DNA of 64,000 nucleotides from NCBI GenBank assembly GCA_016709965.1, contig JADJLT010000001.1:2005001-2069000 (forward strand), read 5' to 3'. Source of the stretch: Betaproteobacteria bacterium. GTDB lineage: Bacteria > Pseudomonadota > Gammaproteobacteria > Burkholderiales > Rhodocyclaceae. This document shows positions 1 through 8,356 of this stretch, piece by piece (positions within the stretch are counted from its first letter, which is position 1; each line of letters starts with the position of its first letter). Under the pieces are notes generated by a model. That model worked only from the letters and a program-made list of their open reading frames with translations. It did no database searches and had not been told where the DNA came from. The position numbers and the translations under genes were made by a program.

Positions 1-1
1 G

Positions 2-325
2 GCAAAGTCGACGAGTGGCGTGAACAACATCAATTCAGGAGAGATTCAAGCGTTGGTGGTGCCGTTCTGTGGCTTGGCCGAGCAAGAATTGATATTGCAA
101 GAACTCGAATCCAAACTCTCCGAAGCCGACCAACTCGACCAAACCCTGGCCACTGCGCTGCAACAGGCCGACGCGCTGCGCCAGTCCATCCTGAAAAAGG
201 CCTTCTGCGGTCAACTGGTAAAACAGGACAAAAACGAAGAACCCGCCTCCACCCTGCTCGAACGCATCCGCGCCGGGAAATCGAATGGCATAAAAAAGCC
301 AGTCAAACAGAGAAAACCCGGCTAA
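2..325 (+). CDS. hsdS: Type I restriction enzyme specificity subunit HsdS, 3' end only
   Basis: The frame is open from the left edge, so only the last 107 or so residues are present. The visible part reads STSGVNNINSGEIQAL, then a long helix with LAEQELILQELESKL, and ends with LRQSILKKAFCGQLV. This is the typical C-terminal conserved region of HsdS: a DNA-contact loop, a coiled-coil spacer and the LRxSILKxAF-GxLV tail. HsdS chooses the target sequence and holds two HsdM and two HsdR subunits. The target recognition domains lie outside the window. The next gene starts 39 nt downstream, so it probably shares the transcript. The identification is firm; the length and specificity cannot be judged. 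Confidence 0.88.
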   Translation, partial: AKSTSGVNNINSGEIQALVVPFCGLAEQELILQELESKLSEADQLDQTLATALQQADALRQSILKKAFCGQLVKQDKNEEPASTLLERIRAGKSNGIKKPVKQRKPG

Positions 326-364
326 CATACTGGTGTTATATCCAGTTATTTGCCGAGACCGATC

Positions 365-1357
365 ATGCAAACCCAAACCAGCGCCCAAACCCCGATTGCC
401 ATTTACGAAACTGCCGATGGTGTCATTTCAACTGAAGTCAGGCTGGAAAACGAAACCGTTTGGCTAACACAGGATCAAATCGGGCGCCTGTTTGGTCGTG
501 AGCGTTCGGTCATCACCAAACACTTGGGCAACGTGTTCAAGGAGAATGAATTGTCCGAAAAAAGCAATGTGCAAAATTTGCACATTGCAAATTCGGATAA
601 GCCGGTGAAGCACTACAACCTCGATGTCATCATCTCCGTCGGCTACCGCGTCAAATCGCCCGAAGGCACCCGCTTCCGTATCTGGGCCAACCGCATCCTC
701 AAGGATCATCTGGTGCAGGGCTATACGCTGAACCAGCAGCGCCTGACGCAGCAGCAGGAAAACATCCGCCAATTGGAACGCACATTGAGCCTGTTCCAGC
801 AAAACCTGATCGAACAGGCCAGTTTGCCGGAGGCGCGCGGGTTGGTGAATGTGATTGCCGGTTATGCCCGCACCTTCGTGCTGCTCAACCAGTTCGACAG
901 CGAGCGCCTGCCGCTGGGTGATTTTGCGACGACGATCCATTACGAAATCCGCGAGGATGAGGCGCTGGCCGGGATTGCTACGTTAAAGGCTGACATGCTG
1001 GCAAGGGGCGAGGCATCGGAACTCTTCGGCAACCAGAAGGACGACAGCTTTGCCGGCATTCTCGGCAACATCCTGCAATCCTTCGGTGGTGAATACCTCT
1101 ATCCGAGCATCGAGGAACAGGCGGCGCATCTCCTGTATTTCGTGATCAAGAACCATCCGTTTTCGGATGGCAACAAGCGTATCGGCGCTTTTCTGTTCAT
1201 CTGGTTTTTGCAACGCAACCGGCATCATTTGAAGTCGGATGGCGAACTGAAAATCAACGACAACGCGCTGGCAGCGATTGCGCTGCTGGTGGCGCAAAGC
1301 GACCCAGCACAAAAACAACTGATGATTCACCTGATCATGAATCTGATTCGGGGATGA
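365..1357 (+). CDS. RhuM-type DNA-binding protein fused to a Fic domain
   Basis: About 330 residues. The N-terminal part (WLTQDQIGRLFGRERSVITK, then YNLDVIISVGYRVKSPEGTRFRIWA) is the RhuM/virulence-protein domain, believed to bind DNA. The C-terminal half carries the Fic core HPFSDGNKR near residues 263-271. Fic enzymes usually transfer AMP from ATP to a hydroxyl. The Lys in GNKR is shared with Doc-like and many bacterial Fic proteins, so the donor and target are not predictable. ATG 365 is preferred over TTG 350. The gene sits between hsdS and hsdM, 58 nt before hsdM. Such genes recur in type I restriction loci, where a guard or regulatory role is inferred, not shown. No separate antitoxin is visible. 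Confidence 0.85.
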   Translation: MQTQTSAQTPIAIYETADGVISTEVRLENETVWLTQDQIGRLFGRERSVITKHLGNVFKENELSEKSNVQNLHIANSDKPVKHYNLDVIISVGYRVKSPEGTRFRIWANRILKDHLVQGYTLNQQRLTQQQENIRQLERTLSLFQQNLIEQASLPEARGLVNVIAGYARTFVLLNQFDSERLPLGDFATTIHYEIREDEALAGIATLKADMLARGEASELFGNQKDDSFAGILGNILQSFGGEYLYPSIEEQAAHLLYFVIKNHPFSDGNKRIGAFLFIWFLQRNRHHLKSDGELKINDNALAAIALLVAQSDPAQKQLMIHLIMNLIRG

Positions 1358-1415
1358 CCGCTCATCAATTCGGCACACGCTGTGTGCACAATCCACGCAA
1401 GACCCAAGGCTAGCC

Positions 1416-2897
1416 ATGAACGCAACCGCATCCATCGTCTCCCGTGTCTGGAGCTTCTGTACCACGCTGCGCGACGACGGGGTCAGCTATGGCGATTACC
1501 TTGAGCAGCTGACTTACCTGATCTTCCTGAAAATGGCCGATGAGTACAGCCGGCCGCCGTACAGCCGCAAAATCGGCATTCCCGAAGACCTTGGCTGGAC
1601 CAGCCTGAAGGGGGCGCGCGGGGCGGCGCTGGAGGTGCATTACGTGACGGTGCTGCGCGAGCTGGGCAACAGGCCGGGGCTGCTCGGGCAGATTTTTACC
1701 AAGGCGCAGAACAAGATTCAGGACCCGGCGAAGCTCTCGCGGCTGATCGACATGGTCGATGAAACCAGTTGGGTGACGCTGGGGGCGGACGTCAAGGGTG
1801 ACATCTACGAAGGCCTGCTGGAGCGCAACGCCGAGGATACGAAGTCGGGGGCGGGGCAGTATTTCACGCCCCGGCCTTTGATCCGGGCGATGGTCGAGTG
1901 CATGCGGCCGTTGCCGAACAAGACGATTGCCGATCCGGCCTGCGGGACGGGCGGCTTCTTTCTTGCCGCTTACGATTTTCTGGTGGCAAGCTATCCGGGC
2001 ATGGACAGCGAGCAGCGGACTTTCCTCAAGCACGACACTTTTTTCGGTAACGAGATCGTCGCCGGCACTCGCCGGCTGGCCTTGATGAACATGTTCCTGC
2101 ATAACATCGGCGAGATCGATGGAGATAGCCCGATTTCGCCGAACGATGCCTTGATTGCGCCGCCCAAGGAAACCTTCGATTACGTGCTGGCCAACCCGCC
2201 TTTCGGCAAGAAGAGCAGCATGAGTTTCACCAACGAGGAAGGTGAGCAGGAAACCGATGCGCTGACCTATAACCGTCAGGATTTTTGGGCGACGACCTCG
2301 AACAAGCAGCTCAATTTCGTGCAGCACATCAAGAGCCTGTTGAAGAGCACCGGCCGCGCTGCCGTGGTGGTGCCGGACAACGTGCTGTTCGAGGGCGGGG
2401 CGGGCGAGACGGTGCGCCGCAAGTTGCTGGAAACGACCGATCTGCACACCATCCTGCGCCTGCCGACGGGGATTTTCTACGCCAACGGCGTCAAGGCGAA
2501 TGTGCTTTTCTTCGACAACCAGCCGGCGCGCAAGGAAGCGTGGACCAAGGAAGTCTGGGTCTATGACTACCGCACCAACATTCACCACACGCTGAAAAAG
2601 AAGCCGCTGCGCTACGAGGATCTGGCGAATTTCGTCGCCTGCTACCAGCCGCACAATCGCCACGGTCGACAGGAAATTTGGCACGAAATCGAAAACCCGG
2701 AAGGGCGTTGGCGCAAGTTCAGTTACGAGCAGATCGTTGCTCGTGACAAGACCAGCCTGGATATTTTCTGGCTCAAGGACAAGAGCCTGGCCGATCTGGA
2801 CAATCTGCCGGAGCCGGATGATCTGGCCGGGGAAATCATCGAAAACCTGGAGGCGGGACTGAACAGCTTTCGCCTCATCGCCAATGCCTTGCAATAA
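1416..2897 (+). CDS. hsdM: Type I restriction enzyme DNA methyltransferase subunit HsdM
   Basis: 493 residues, full length. The N-terminal helical HsdM domain (SYGDYLEQLTYLIFLKMADE) is followed by an N6-adenine methylase domain with the SAM-binding motif DPACGTGGFF near residue 173 and the catalytic motif NPPF near residue 258. The TGILF-like segment LPTGIFYANGVKANVLFF is also present. It methylates adenine in the host's target sites and forms the core of the M2S complex. A Shine-Dalgarno-like AAGG precedes ATG 1416. It is the last gene of the operon, after hsdS and the RhuM-Fic gene. The common order is hsdM before hsdS, so this locus has a rearranged order. hsdR is not in the window and may lie upstream. 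Confidence 0.95.
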   Translation: MNATASIVSRVWSFCTTLRDDGVSYGDYLEQLTYLIFLKMADEYSRPPYSRKIGIPEDLGWTSLKGARGAALEVHYVTVLRELGNRPGLLGQIFTKAQNKIQDPAKLSRLIDMVDETSWVTLGADVKGDIYEGLLERNAEDTKSGAGQYFTPRPLIRAMVECMRPLPNKTIADPACGTGGFFLAAYDFLVASYPGMDSEQRTFLKHDTFFGNEIVAGTRRLALMNMFLHNIGEIDGDSPISPNDALIAPPKETFDYVLANPPFGKKSSMSFTNEEGEQETDALTYNRQDFWATTSNKQLNFVQHIKSLLKSTGRAAVVVPDNVLFEGGAGETVRRKLLETTDLHTILRLPTGIFYANGVKANVLFFDNQPARKEAWTKEVWVYDYRTNIHHTLKKKPLRYEDLANFVACYQPHNRHGRQEIWHEIENPEGRWRKFSYEQIVARDKTSLDIFWLKDKSLADLDNLPEPDDLAGEIIENLEAGLNSFRLIANALQ

Positions 2898-2949
2898 GCA
2901 TCAGTGAATTTCGCGCCAAGACAGCTGGCGCTGATCTGCAGAAATCGAA

Positions 2950-3450
2950 CTAGCTGCGCTGCAGCAGGCGTCTCGATGTCTTTTTGACGCCGCCGTGGCC
3001 GGTGTCGAAATGGACCATGAAGTAGCTTTCTTCTGATGGCATCTGCGGCACACCTTCAATGCGCCATTCCCAGATTTCTTCGTGCAGGTTGTCGAACACC
3101 TGCTTGGTGGCCGGGGCGCCGAGCAGGCGGCGGACGTCGTCCTTGCTCATGCCTTCGCGCACCTTGGCGTAGTTGGCCTCATTCAGCACCTGTTCCAGCT
3201 TGCTGACGACTTGATCGCTGTTGAAGGTGATCATGTAGCACTTCATGCCGTTTGGCTGTCGGGCATATTCCCAGGTGGCCGTGCCGTCATCGTTCCAATG
3301 CACGAAGCCGGGCTCGCCCATGCGGGTGCGGACTTCGGCCTGCGTCGTGACTCCCGGTTTGATTTCCTTGGTATTGACGTAATCGCAGGCGGGGAGGGCG
3401 GCGGCGACAATGGCCGAGACGGTGGCGTTGATCCAGGTCGGGAGTTTCAT
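2950..3450 (-). CDS. Outer-membrane lipoprotein with two BamE/SmpA-like repeats
   Basis: 166 residues. A signal peptide ends in the lipobox LPAC with Cys at residue 22. Two BamE/OmlA-type units follow: NTKEIKPGVTTQAEVRTRMG and the related YAKVREGMSKDDVRRLLG segment. The family binds partners on the periplasmic face of the outer membrane, as BamE does in the Bam complex. With two units this is a paralogue rather than BamE itself, and its partner is unknown. It is convergent with hsdM and divergent from the rhodanese gene. Product class is confident; function is inferred. Confidence 0.8.
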   Translation of the reverse strand: MKLPTWINATVSAIVAAALPACDYVNTKEIKPGVTTQAEVRTRMGEPGFVHWNDDGTATWEYARQPNGMKCYMITFNSDQVVSKLEQVLNEANYAKVREGMSKDDVRRLLGAPATKQVFDNLHEEIWEWRIEGVPQMPSEESYFMVHFDTGHGGVKKTSRRLLQRS

Positions 3451-3539
3451 GCAAGCTCCATGTGGTCGGGGAGATTGAGTTTACGTCGATAGCGGCTTGC
3501 TTTGATAATATCCGAGTCTTCTGATTTTCGACTGCACCG

Positions 3540-3932
3540 ATGCGCTCACTCGATCCCCGTGCTGCCTGGATGCTACTTCAGCAAAATCCCGAGGCCGTGC
3601 TCGTCGACTGTCGGACCGAAATCGAGTTCATGTATGTTGGCCATCCGTTGGGTGCCGAGCACGTGGCCTGGCAGGATGGGCCGGACTGGGAGGTCGATCC
3701 TGAATTTGTCGACAAGGTGAAGCAACTGGTGCGCAATGACCTGAACCGGCCGGTGTTGTTGGTCTGCCGCAGCGGACATCGTTCTGCCTGTGCCGGCGAT
3801 GCCCTTGAAATGGCCGGATTTTCGAGCGTGATCAATATTGTGGAAGGCTTTGAGGGGCCGCTGGATGAAAACTATCATCGCGGCAAGCTCGGCGGCTGGC
3901 GCTTTTTCGGCTTACCGTGGCAGCAATCGTAA
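3540..3932 (+). CDS. Single-domain rhodanese-like protein
   Basis: 130 residues forming one rhodanese domain. The active-site loop is CRSGHRS with the nucleophilic Cys at residue 76, and VDCRTEIEF forms the conserved early strand. There is no signal peptide, so it is cytoplasmic. It probably carries sulfur as a persulfide; the natural donor and acceptor cannot be told. The 3' end overlaps the convergent MFS transporter gene by about 20 nt. Confidence 0.88.
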   Translation: MRSLDPRAAWMLLQQNPEAVLVDCRTEIEFMYVGHPLGAEHVAWQDGPDWEVDPEFVDKVKQLVRNDLNRPVLLVCRSGHRSACAGDALEMAGFSSVINIVEGFEGPLDENYHRGKLGGWRFFGLPWQQS

Positions 3933-5120
3933 TTTGTAGTGGAGCGTGGCGGCGAGGCCGCCCGTAAGGAGCAGCCCGGCCATGCCGAATGACATGGTCA
4001 GCGTGGAGCCCCAGAGCGCCGGGGCGATCAACGCGGCGGTGATGCTGTTGAAGCCGGACTGGAAGAAAGTCTGGCAGGAAGCGGCCAGGCCACGTTGCGC
4101 CGGGAAGGGATCAAGGGCAAAAATGGTCAGGCTGGGCATGGCCATCGACATGCCCAGTGTGTAGATGAACAGCGGCATGACGCTCCACGGCAGGCTGGGT
4201 GGAAAGGCGAGGTTCAGCGCCAGATTGAAGACGGCGGCCGTGGCCATGATGGCGTAGCCGATGGCGATGGTACGGCTCAGCGAGATTTTTCCGGCCAGGC
4301 GACCGGATTGGCTGGCGCCGATTACCATGCCGCCCATGGCGGGCCCGAACAGCCAGAGAAAACCGGTTTCCGGCACGCCCAGATGTTTCATCAGGAAAAC
4401 CGGGGCCGAGAGCACGTACAGGAAGAAGCCGGCAAAATTCAGTGAGACGGCGGCGCAGGCGAGCAGGAAGGTCGGCGAAGTCAGTACCTTCCAGTAGGTT
4501 GCGCCAAGGTAGGCCGGGCGCAGCGATTGTCGCTTTTCCGGGCGCAGGGTTTCCGGCAGTAGCTTCCAGCAGGCCAGCCACAATGCTGCGGTCGACACGA
4601 CTAAAAAGGCAAAAACGGAACGCCAGCCAAAGAAGGTTTGCAGCCAGCCGCCGATCACCGGCGCGATGGCCGGGGCCAGAGCAAACATCATGGTGATCTG
4701 CGACATCAGGCGCTGGGCGGCAGCGCCGTCATAGAGGTCGCGCACGATGGCGCGGCTGACCACCATGCCGGCACCCGCAGTGATGCCCTGCATGGCCCGC
4801 CAGAACCACAGATGCTCGATGCGCGTGGCCAGCGTGCAGCCGGCCGAGGCAACCGCGAACAGGCCGAGGGCCACCAGGATGACCTTGCGCCGGCCGAAAC
4901 GGTCAGAAATGGCGCCATGCCACAAGGTCATGATCGCAAACGAGAGCAGATAGACGGACAAGGTTTGCTGGACTTGCAGCGGCGTCGCGTTCAGCTTTTC
5001 GGCGATTTCATGGAAAGACGGCAGATAGGTATCGATGGAAAACGGACCGAGTGCAGAGAGCGAGGCCAGCAGAATGGCAATGCCCCGCGTCTCGCGACGC
5101 GCCTGCTTGTGTTCACCCAC
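3912..5120 (-). CDS. Bcr/CflA-family multidrug efflux MFS transporter
   Basis: About 402 residues with repeated hydrophobic segments consistent with 12 transmembrane helices. The family motif between helices 2 and 3 is HGAISDRFGRRKV, and the N-terminal SIDTYLPSFHEIAEKLNA stretch is typical of Bcr/CflA drug:proton antiporters of the inner membrane. A longer reading from 5195 adds a Pro/Ser/Thr-rich stretch that lies inside comM and does not look like transporter sequence. GTG at 5120, just before EHKQARRETRG, fits better, although no strong ribosome site is seen. The start overlaps the comM stop by 8 nt, so the two genes are probably co-transcribed. Substrate unknown. Confidence 0.85.
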   Translation of the reverse strand: MGEHKQARRETRGIAILLASLSALGPFSIDTYLPSFHEIAEKLNATPLQVQQTLSVYLLSFAIMTLWHGAISDRFGRRKVILVALGLFAVASAGCTLATRIEHLWFWRAMQGITAGAGMVVSRAIVRDLYDGAAAQRLMSQITMMFALAPAIAPVIGGWLQTFFGWRSVFAFLVVSTAALWLACWKLLPETLRPEKRQSLRPAYLGATYWKVLTSPTFLLACAAVSLNFAGFFLYVLSAPVFLMKHLGVPETGFLWLFGPAMGGMVIGASQSGRLAGKISLSRTIAIGYAIMATAAVFNLALNLAFPPSLPWSVMPLFIYTLGMSMAMPSLTIFALDPFPAQRGLAASCQTFFQSGFNSITAALIAPALWGSTLTMSFGMAGLLLTGGLAATLHYKLRLLPR

Positions 5121-6609
5121 GGGCAAAGCGCCGGTACTGGATGGCTTCGGCGACGTGGGTGGCCCGGATGTCGTCGCAGGCGGCCAGATCGGCAATGGTC
5201 CGCGCTACCTTGAGGATGCGATGCCAGGCGCGGGCCGACAGATCGAGTTGCGTCGTTGCCTGTTGCAACAGCTTGCTGCCGGCAGCGTCGGGCTGGCAGC
5301 AGGCATCGACCTCCTTGGTGCTCAGACGGGCATTGGGCTTTTGCTGGCGGGCATGCTGCCGCTTCTGCGCTTGCTCGACGCGCGCCCGAACGGCGGCGGA
5401 GGACTCGCCGTCGGCCTTGCCGGCGAGATTTTCGGCCAGCAGCGCCGGTACTTCAATGATCAGGTCGATTCGGTCGATGAAAGGGCCGGATAGTTTGCCG
5501 CGATACCGGGCAATCTGGTCCGTCGTGCACCGGCATTTTCCACTGACTGCACCGCTGTAGCCGCAAGGACAGGGGTTCATCGCCGCGATCAGCTGGAACT
5601 CGGCCGGAAATTCGGCGTGCCTCGCCGCCCGGGCAATGTGCACGCGACCTGATTCCAGCGGTTCGCGCAGGGTTTCCAGGACTTTTCTGTCGAATTCGGG
5701 CAGCTCGTCCAGAAACAGAATGCCCTGATGGGCGAGGCTGATTTCGCCGGGGCGGGGCGGATTGCCCCCGCCGACGAGGGCCACGGCGGATGCCGTGTGG
5801 TGGGGCTGACGGTAAGGGCGGATGCCAAAGGCTTCAGGGCGAAACTGGCCGACCAGCGACAAGACTGCGGCCGAGGACTTGGCGGCTTCGCCCTGCAGCG
5901 CCGGCATCAGGCCGGGCAGGCGGGCGGCCAGCATCGATTTTCCGGAGCCGGGAGGGCCGAGCATCAGCAGGGAATGATGGCCAGCCGCCGCAATTTCGAG
6001 CGCGCGCTTGGCCTGGGCCTGACCGCGGACTTCAGACAAATCGGGGAAAATCGGCTGTTTTTCCGTGTCGACCGTGGCAATGGCCTGCGGCAGCGTTTCG
6101 CGCTCGGCCAGGTGGGCACAGACTTCCAGCAAAGAGCGGGCGGACAGTATTTCGTTGCTGCCAATCAGTGCCGCTTCGCGGGCGCTTATTTCAGGCAGGA
6201 TGAAATGCTTGCCGTGGCCTGCGGTCTGCAAGGCCATGGCCAGGGCGCCGCGGATCGGACGAAGTTCGCCGGACAGCGAAAGCTCGCCGGCAAATTCATA
6301 GTCGGCCAGATGCTTGCCGGGAATCTGCCCGCTGGCGGCCAGGATGCCGAGCGCGATAGGCAGATCGAAGCGGCCGGATTCCTTGGGCAGGTCGGCCGGC
6401 GCCAAGTTGACGGTGATGCGTTTGCTGGGAAACTCGAATCCGGAATTGACAATGGCGGCGCGGACACGATCACGTGCCTCCTTGACCTCGGTGTCAGGCA
6501 GCCCGACCAGTGTGAAACTGGGCAGGCCGCTGGCCAGATGGGCCTCGACCGTGACCGGCGGCGCATTCAGGCCATCCAGTCCGCGACTGTGTGCGATGGC
6601 CAGTGCCAT
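5113..6609 (-). CDS. comM: ComM/YifB-type AAA+ ATPase (Mg-chelatase-like)
   Basis: 498 residues, the usual length. An N-terminal Lon-protease-like (ChlI) domain (LPSFTLVGLPDTEVKEARDRV) is followed by an AAA+ domain with Walker A GPPGSGKS at residues 218-225 and Walker B LFLDELPEF. A C-terminal Mg-chelatase domain carries the CPCGYSG cysteine segment. ComM is a hexameric helicase that promotes branch migration and heteroduplex extension during natural transformation. It lies downstream of ubiK on the same strand and overlaps the transporter gene. Confidence 0.95.
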   Translation of the reverse strand: MALAIAHSRGLDGLNAPPVTVEAHLASGLPSFTLVGLPDTEVKEARDRVRAAIVNSGFEFPSKRITVNLAPADLPKESGRFDLPIALGILAASGQIPGKHLADYEFAGELSLSGELRPIRGALAMALQTAGHGKHFILPEISAREAALIGSNEILSARSLLEVCAHLAERETLPQAIATVDTEKQPIFPDLSEVRGQAQAKRALEIAAAGHHSLLMLGPPGSGKSMLAARLPGLMPALQGEAAKSSAAVLSLVGQFRPEAFGIRPYRQPHHTASAVALVGGGNPPRPGEISLAHQGILFLDELPEFDRKVLETLREPLESGRVHIARAARHAEFPAEFQLIAAMNPCPCGYSGAVSGKCRCTTDQIARYRGKLSGPFIDRIDLIIEVPALLAENLAGKADGESSAAVRARVEQAQKRQHARQQKPNARLSTKEVDACCQPDAAGSKLLQQATTQLDLSARAWHRILKVARTIADLAACDDIRATHVAEAIQYRRFARG

Positions 6610-6648
6610 TAGGGTTTTATTTCGTTAACGGCGCAGCCGATCGCTCAA

Positions 6649-6891
6649 TCATTGGCCCGAACGGGACTTTTCCAGCGCGTCGACGCGGGCTTCGAGATCC
6701 TTGAGTTTCTCGCGGGTGCGGGCCAGTACTTGTGCCTGTACGTCAAACTCTTCGCGGGTGACCAGATCCATTTTTGAAAAGAAACCGCTCATGACCATTT
6801 TGGCGTTCTTTTCAATGTCTTTGGCCGGCGAATTGGCCAACAGGGCGCTGATTTTGGCGCCGAATTCTTCAAGTATTTTGGGGTCGAGCAT
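6649..6891 (-). CDS. ubiK: UbiK accessory factor of ubiquinone biosynthesis (BMFP/YqiC)
   Basis: 80 residues. It begins MLDPKILEEFGAKI, has an amphipathic helix in the first half and a C-terminal coiled coil (ARTREKLKDLEARVDALEK), as in YqiC/UbiK, which trimerises and assists the aerobic Ubi complex at the membrane. ATG 6891 is chosen because GGAGG precedes it at ideal spacing; a longer frame to 6921 has no such site. The promoter region of torF lies on the other side, so the two transcripts diverge. Confidence 0.9.
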   Translation of the reverse strand: MLDPKILEEFGAKISALLANSPAKDIEKNAKMVMSGFFSKMDLVTREEFDVQAQVLARTREKLKDLEARVDALEKSRSGQ

Positions 6892-6980
6892 GATTTCCTC
6901 CGTTGGATTTGAGTTTATCACAGCGGGATTTCCTCAGCGCCAAGATGGTCGCTCGGCGATGGTGCGTAACAATCTGTGAC

Positions 6981-7010
6981 TGCACCATATCGGTGCGCCT
7001 TATTGGTGCA
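6981..7010 (+). promoter_or_regulatory. Two overlapping NtrC-type binding sites
   Basis: TGCACC-N5-GGTGCG at 6981-6997 and TGCGCC-N5-GGTGCA at 6994-7010 each differ by one base from the NtrC consensus TGCACC-N5-GGTGCA. They share four bases and sit about 50-80 bp upstream of the sigma-54 promoter, a usual enhancer distance. They probably bind phosphorylated NtrC cooperatively. Confidence 0.8.
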
Positions 7011-7060
7011 TGCCTTTCGATATAGGTGTCAATACTATGATTCAAATCAAAAATCATCGT

Positions 7061-7076
7061 TGGCATGGCATGTGCT
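7061..7076 (+). promoter_or_regulatory. Sigma-54 (RpoN) promoter of torF-glnK-amtB
   Basis: TGGCATGGCATGTGCT matches the TGGCAC-N5-TTGC pattern: GG and GC are exactly 12 bases apart. The expected transcription start is near 7086, leaving a leader of roughly 48 nt before torF. Together with the two NtrC-like sites upstream this gives a complete nitrogen-stress promoter. Confidence 0.8.
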
Positions 7077-7133
7077 TTTAACCAAATACTGAATTTTCCC
7101 TTTCAATTTTTAAACAATCCGTAGGAGAGAACC

Positions 7134-7922
7134 ATGAAGAAATCCCTGATTGCCCTAGCCCTCGTTAGCGCCTTTGCAGCACCCGTTTTTGCTGAAGAAG
7201 CCGCCCCGACGCCGGTGCACACCTTTACTGGCAACGTGACCCTGGCCAGCGACTATGTTTTCCGCGGTATCAGCCAGTCGCAGCGCCAGCCCGCTATTCA
7301 GGGTGGCTTCGACTATAGCCACGCTTCCGGTCTTTACGCCGGTACGTGGGCTTCCAATGTGGCCTGGGTCAACACCAAGGACAACAACAGCATGGAGTGG
7401 GACTTCTATGCCGGCTACAAGGGCACCTTCGCCGATGATTTCTCTTATGACGTCGGCGCCTTGAAGTATTACTACCCGGGCAGCAGCACCGGCAATGCTG
7501 GCGCAACGCCGGATACGACCGAGCTTTACGCTTCTATCGGCTGGAAGTTCATCACCCTCAAGTACAACTACTCCGTTTCCAAGTATCTGTTCGCCTGGGG
7601 CGACCAGAGCGGTACCGGTAAAGACAATCGTGGCAGCGGCTATATCGATCTGTCTGCCAACTACGATCTCGGTAGTGGCTGGGGTATCCAGGCTCACGTT
7701 GGTCACCAGGATGTCCGGAACTACAGTGATGCTTCTTACACCGACTGGAAACTGGGCGTGACCAAGGATGTTGGTTTCGGCGTTGTGGGTCTGGCCTACA
7801 CCGATACCGATGCCAACGGTTGTGGTTCCGCCAGTGGTGCTTATTGCTTCACGGGTACGGGTTCGTCTGGAAAGAACGTTGGCAAAGCGACCGGCGTCCT
7901 GTCTTTCAGCAAGACCTTCTAA
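7134..7922 (+). CDS. TorF-family putative porin
   Basis: 262 residues. A clear signal peptide (MKKSLIALALVSAFAAPVFA) is followed by VTLASDYVFRGISQSQRQPAIQGGFDY, the hallmark of the TIGR02001/TorF family, and by aromatic-rich alternating strands to a terminal Phe, the usual C-terminus of outer-membrane beta barrels. A GGAGAG ribosome site precedes ATG. It is the first gene behind the NtrC/sigma-54 promoter and is followed by glnK and amtB. The position suggests a pore admitting nitrogenous solutes under nitrogen limitation; the substrate is inference. Confidence 0.88.
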   Translation: MKKSLIALALVSAFAAPVFAEEAAPTPVHTFTGNVTLASDYVFRGISQSQRQPAIQGGFDYSHASGLYAGTWASNVAWVNTKDNNSMEWDFYAGYKGTFADDFSYDVGALKYYYPGSSTGNAGATPDTTELYASIGWKFITLKYNYSVSKYLFAWGDQSGTGKDNRGSGYIDLSANYDLGSGWGIQAHVGHQDVRNYSDASYTDWKLGVTKDVGFGVVGLAYTDTDANGCGSASGAYCFTGTGSSGKNVGKATGVLSFSKTF

Positions 7923-8007
7923 GCAAATTTAAAAATTCCCTCGTCACTGCACCGGCCGGCGCTGGCGGGGGAACAAAAGATTCAACCTAATTGGAGAACC
8001 ATTCATC

Positions 8008-8346
8008 ATGAAATTCGTTACCGCCATCATCAAGCCATTCAAGCTTGACGAAGTGCGTGAAGCATTGTCCGCCATTGGCGTACAAGGCATCACCGTTACC
8101 GAAGTGAAGGGTTTCGGCCGGCAGAAAGGGCACACCGAGCTGTATCGGGGCGCTGAGTATGTCGTCGATTTCCTGCCCAAGGTCAAGATCGAAGCCGCCG
8201 TTAAGTCGGATCAACTGGATCAGGTCATTGAAGCCATCGAGAAGTCAGCCAGCACCGGCAAGATCGGTGACGGCAAGATCTTCGTCTTCGACGTTGAACA
8301 AGTCATTCGTATTCGTACCGGCGAAAGCGGTACGGACGCCCTGTAA
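8008..8346 (+). CDS. glnK: Nitrogen regulatory PII protein GlnK
   Basis: 112 residues, exact PII length. It starts MKFVTAIIKPFKLDEVREAL. The T-loop contains the uridylylated Tyr51 in YRGAEYVVDF, and the C-terminal TGKIGDGKIFV loop binds ATP/2-oxoglutarate. PII trimers sense 2-oxoglutarate and glutamine status; when deuridylylated they plug AmtB. The spacing to amtB is 10 nt, the classical glnK-amtB pair. The 85-nt gap after torF shows no second sigma-54 site, so expression is probably read through from the torF promoter. Confidence 0.97.
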   Translation: MKFVTAIIKPFKLDEVREALSAIGVQGITVTEVKGFGRQKGHTELYRGAEYVVDFLPKVKIEAAVKSDQLDQVIEAIEKSASTGKIGDGKIFVFDVEQVIRIRTGESGTDAL

Positions 8347-8356
8347 GGAGCAAACC

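Noticed and set aside
1410..2894. 494-codon open frame antisense to hsdM
   Set aside because: The sense frame has all HsdM motifs. The antisense frame has no recognisable domain and reflects GC-rich codon use.
3912..5195. Longer start for the Bcr/CflA transporter
   Set aside because: The extra residues are a Pro/Ser/Thr-rich reading of comM in another frame; GTG 5120 suits the family better.
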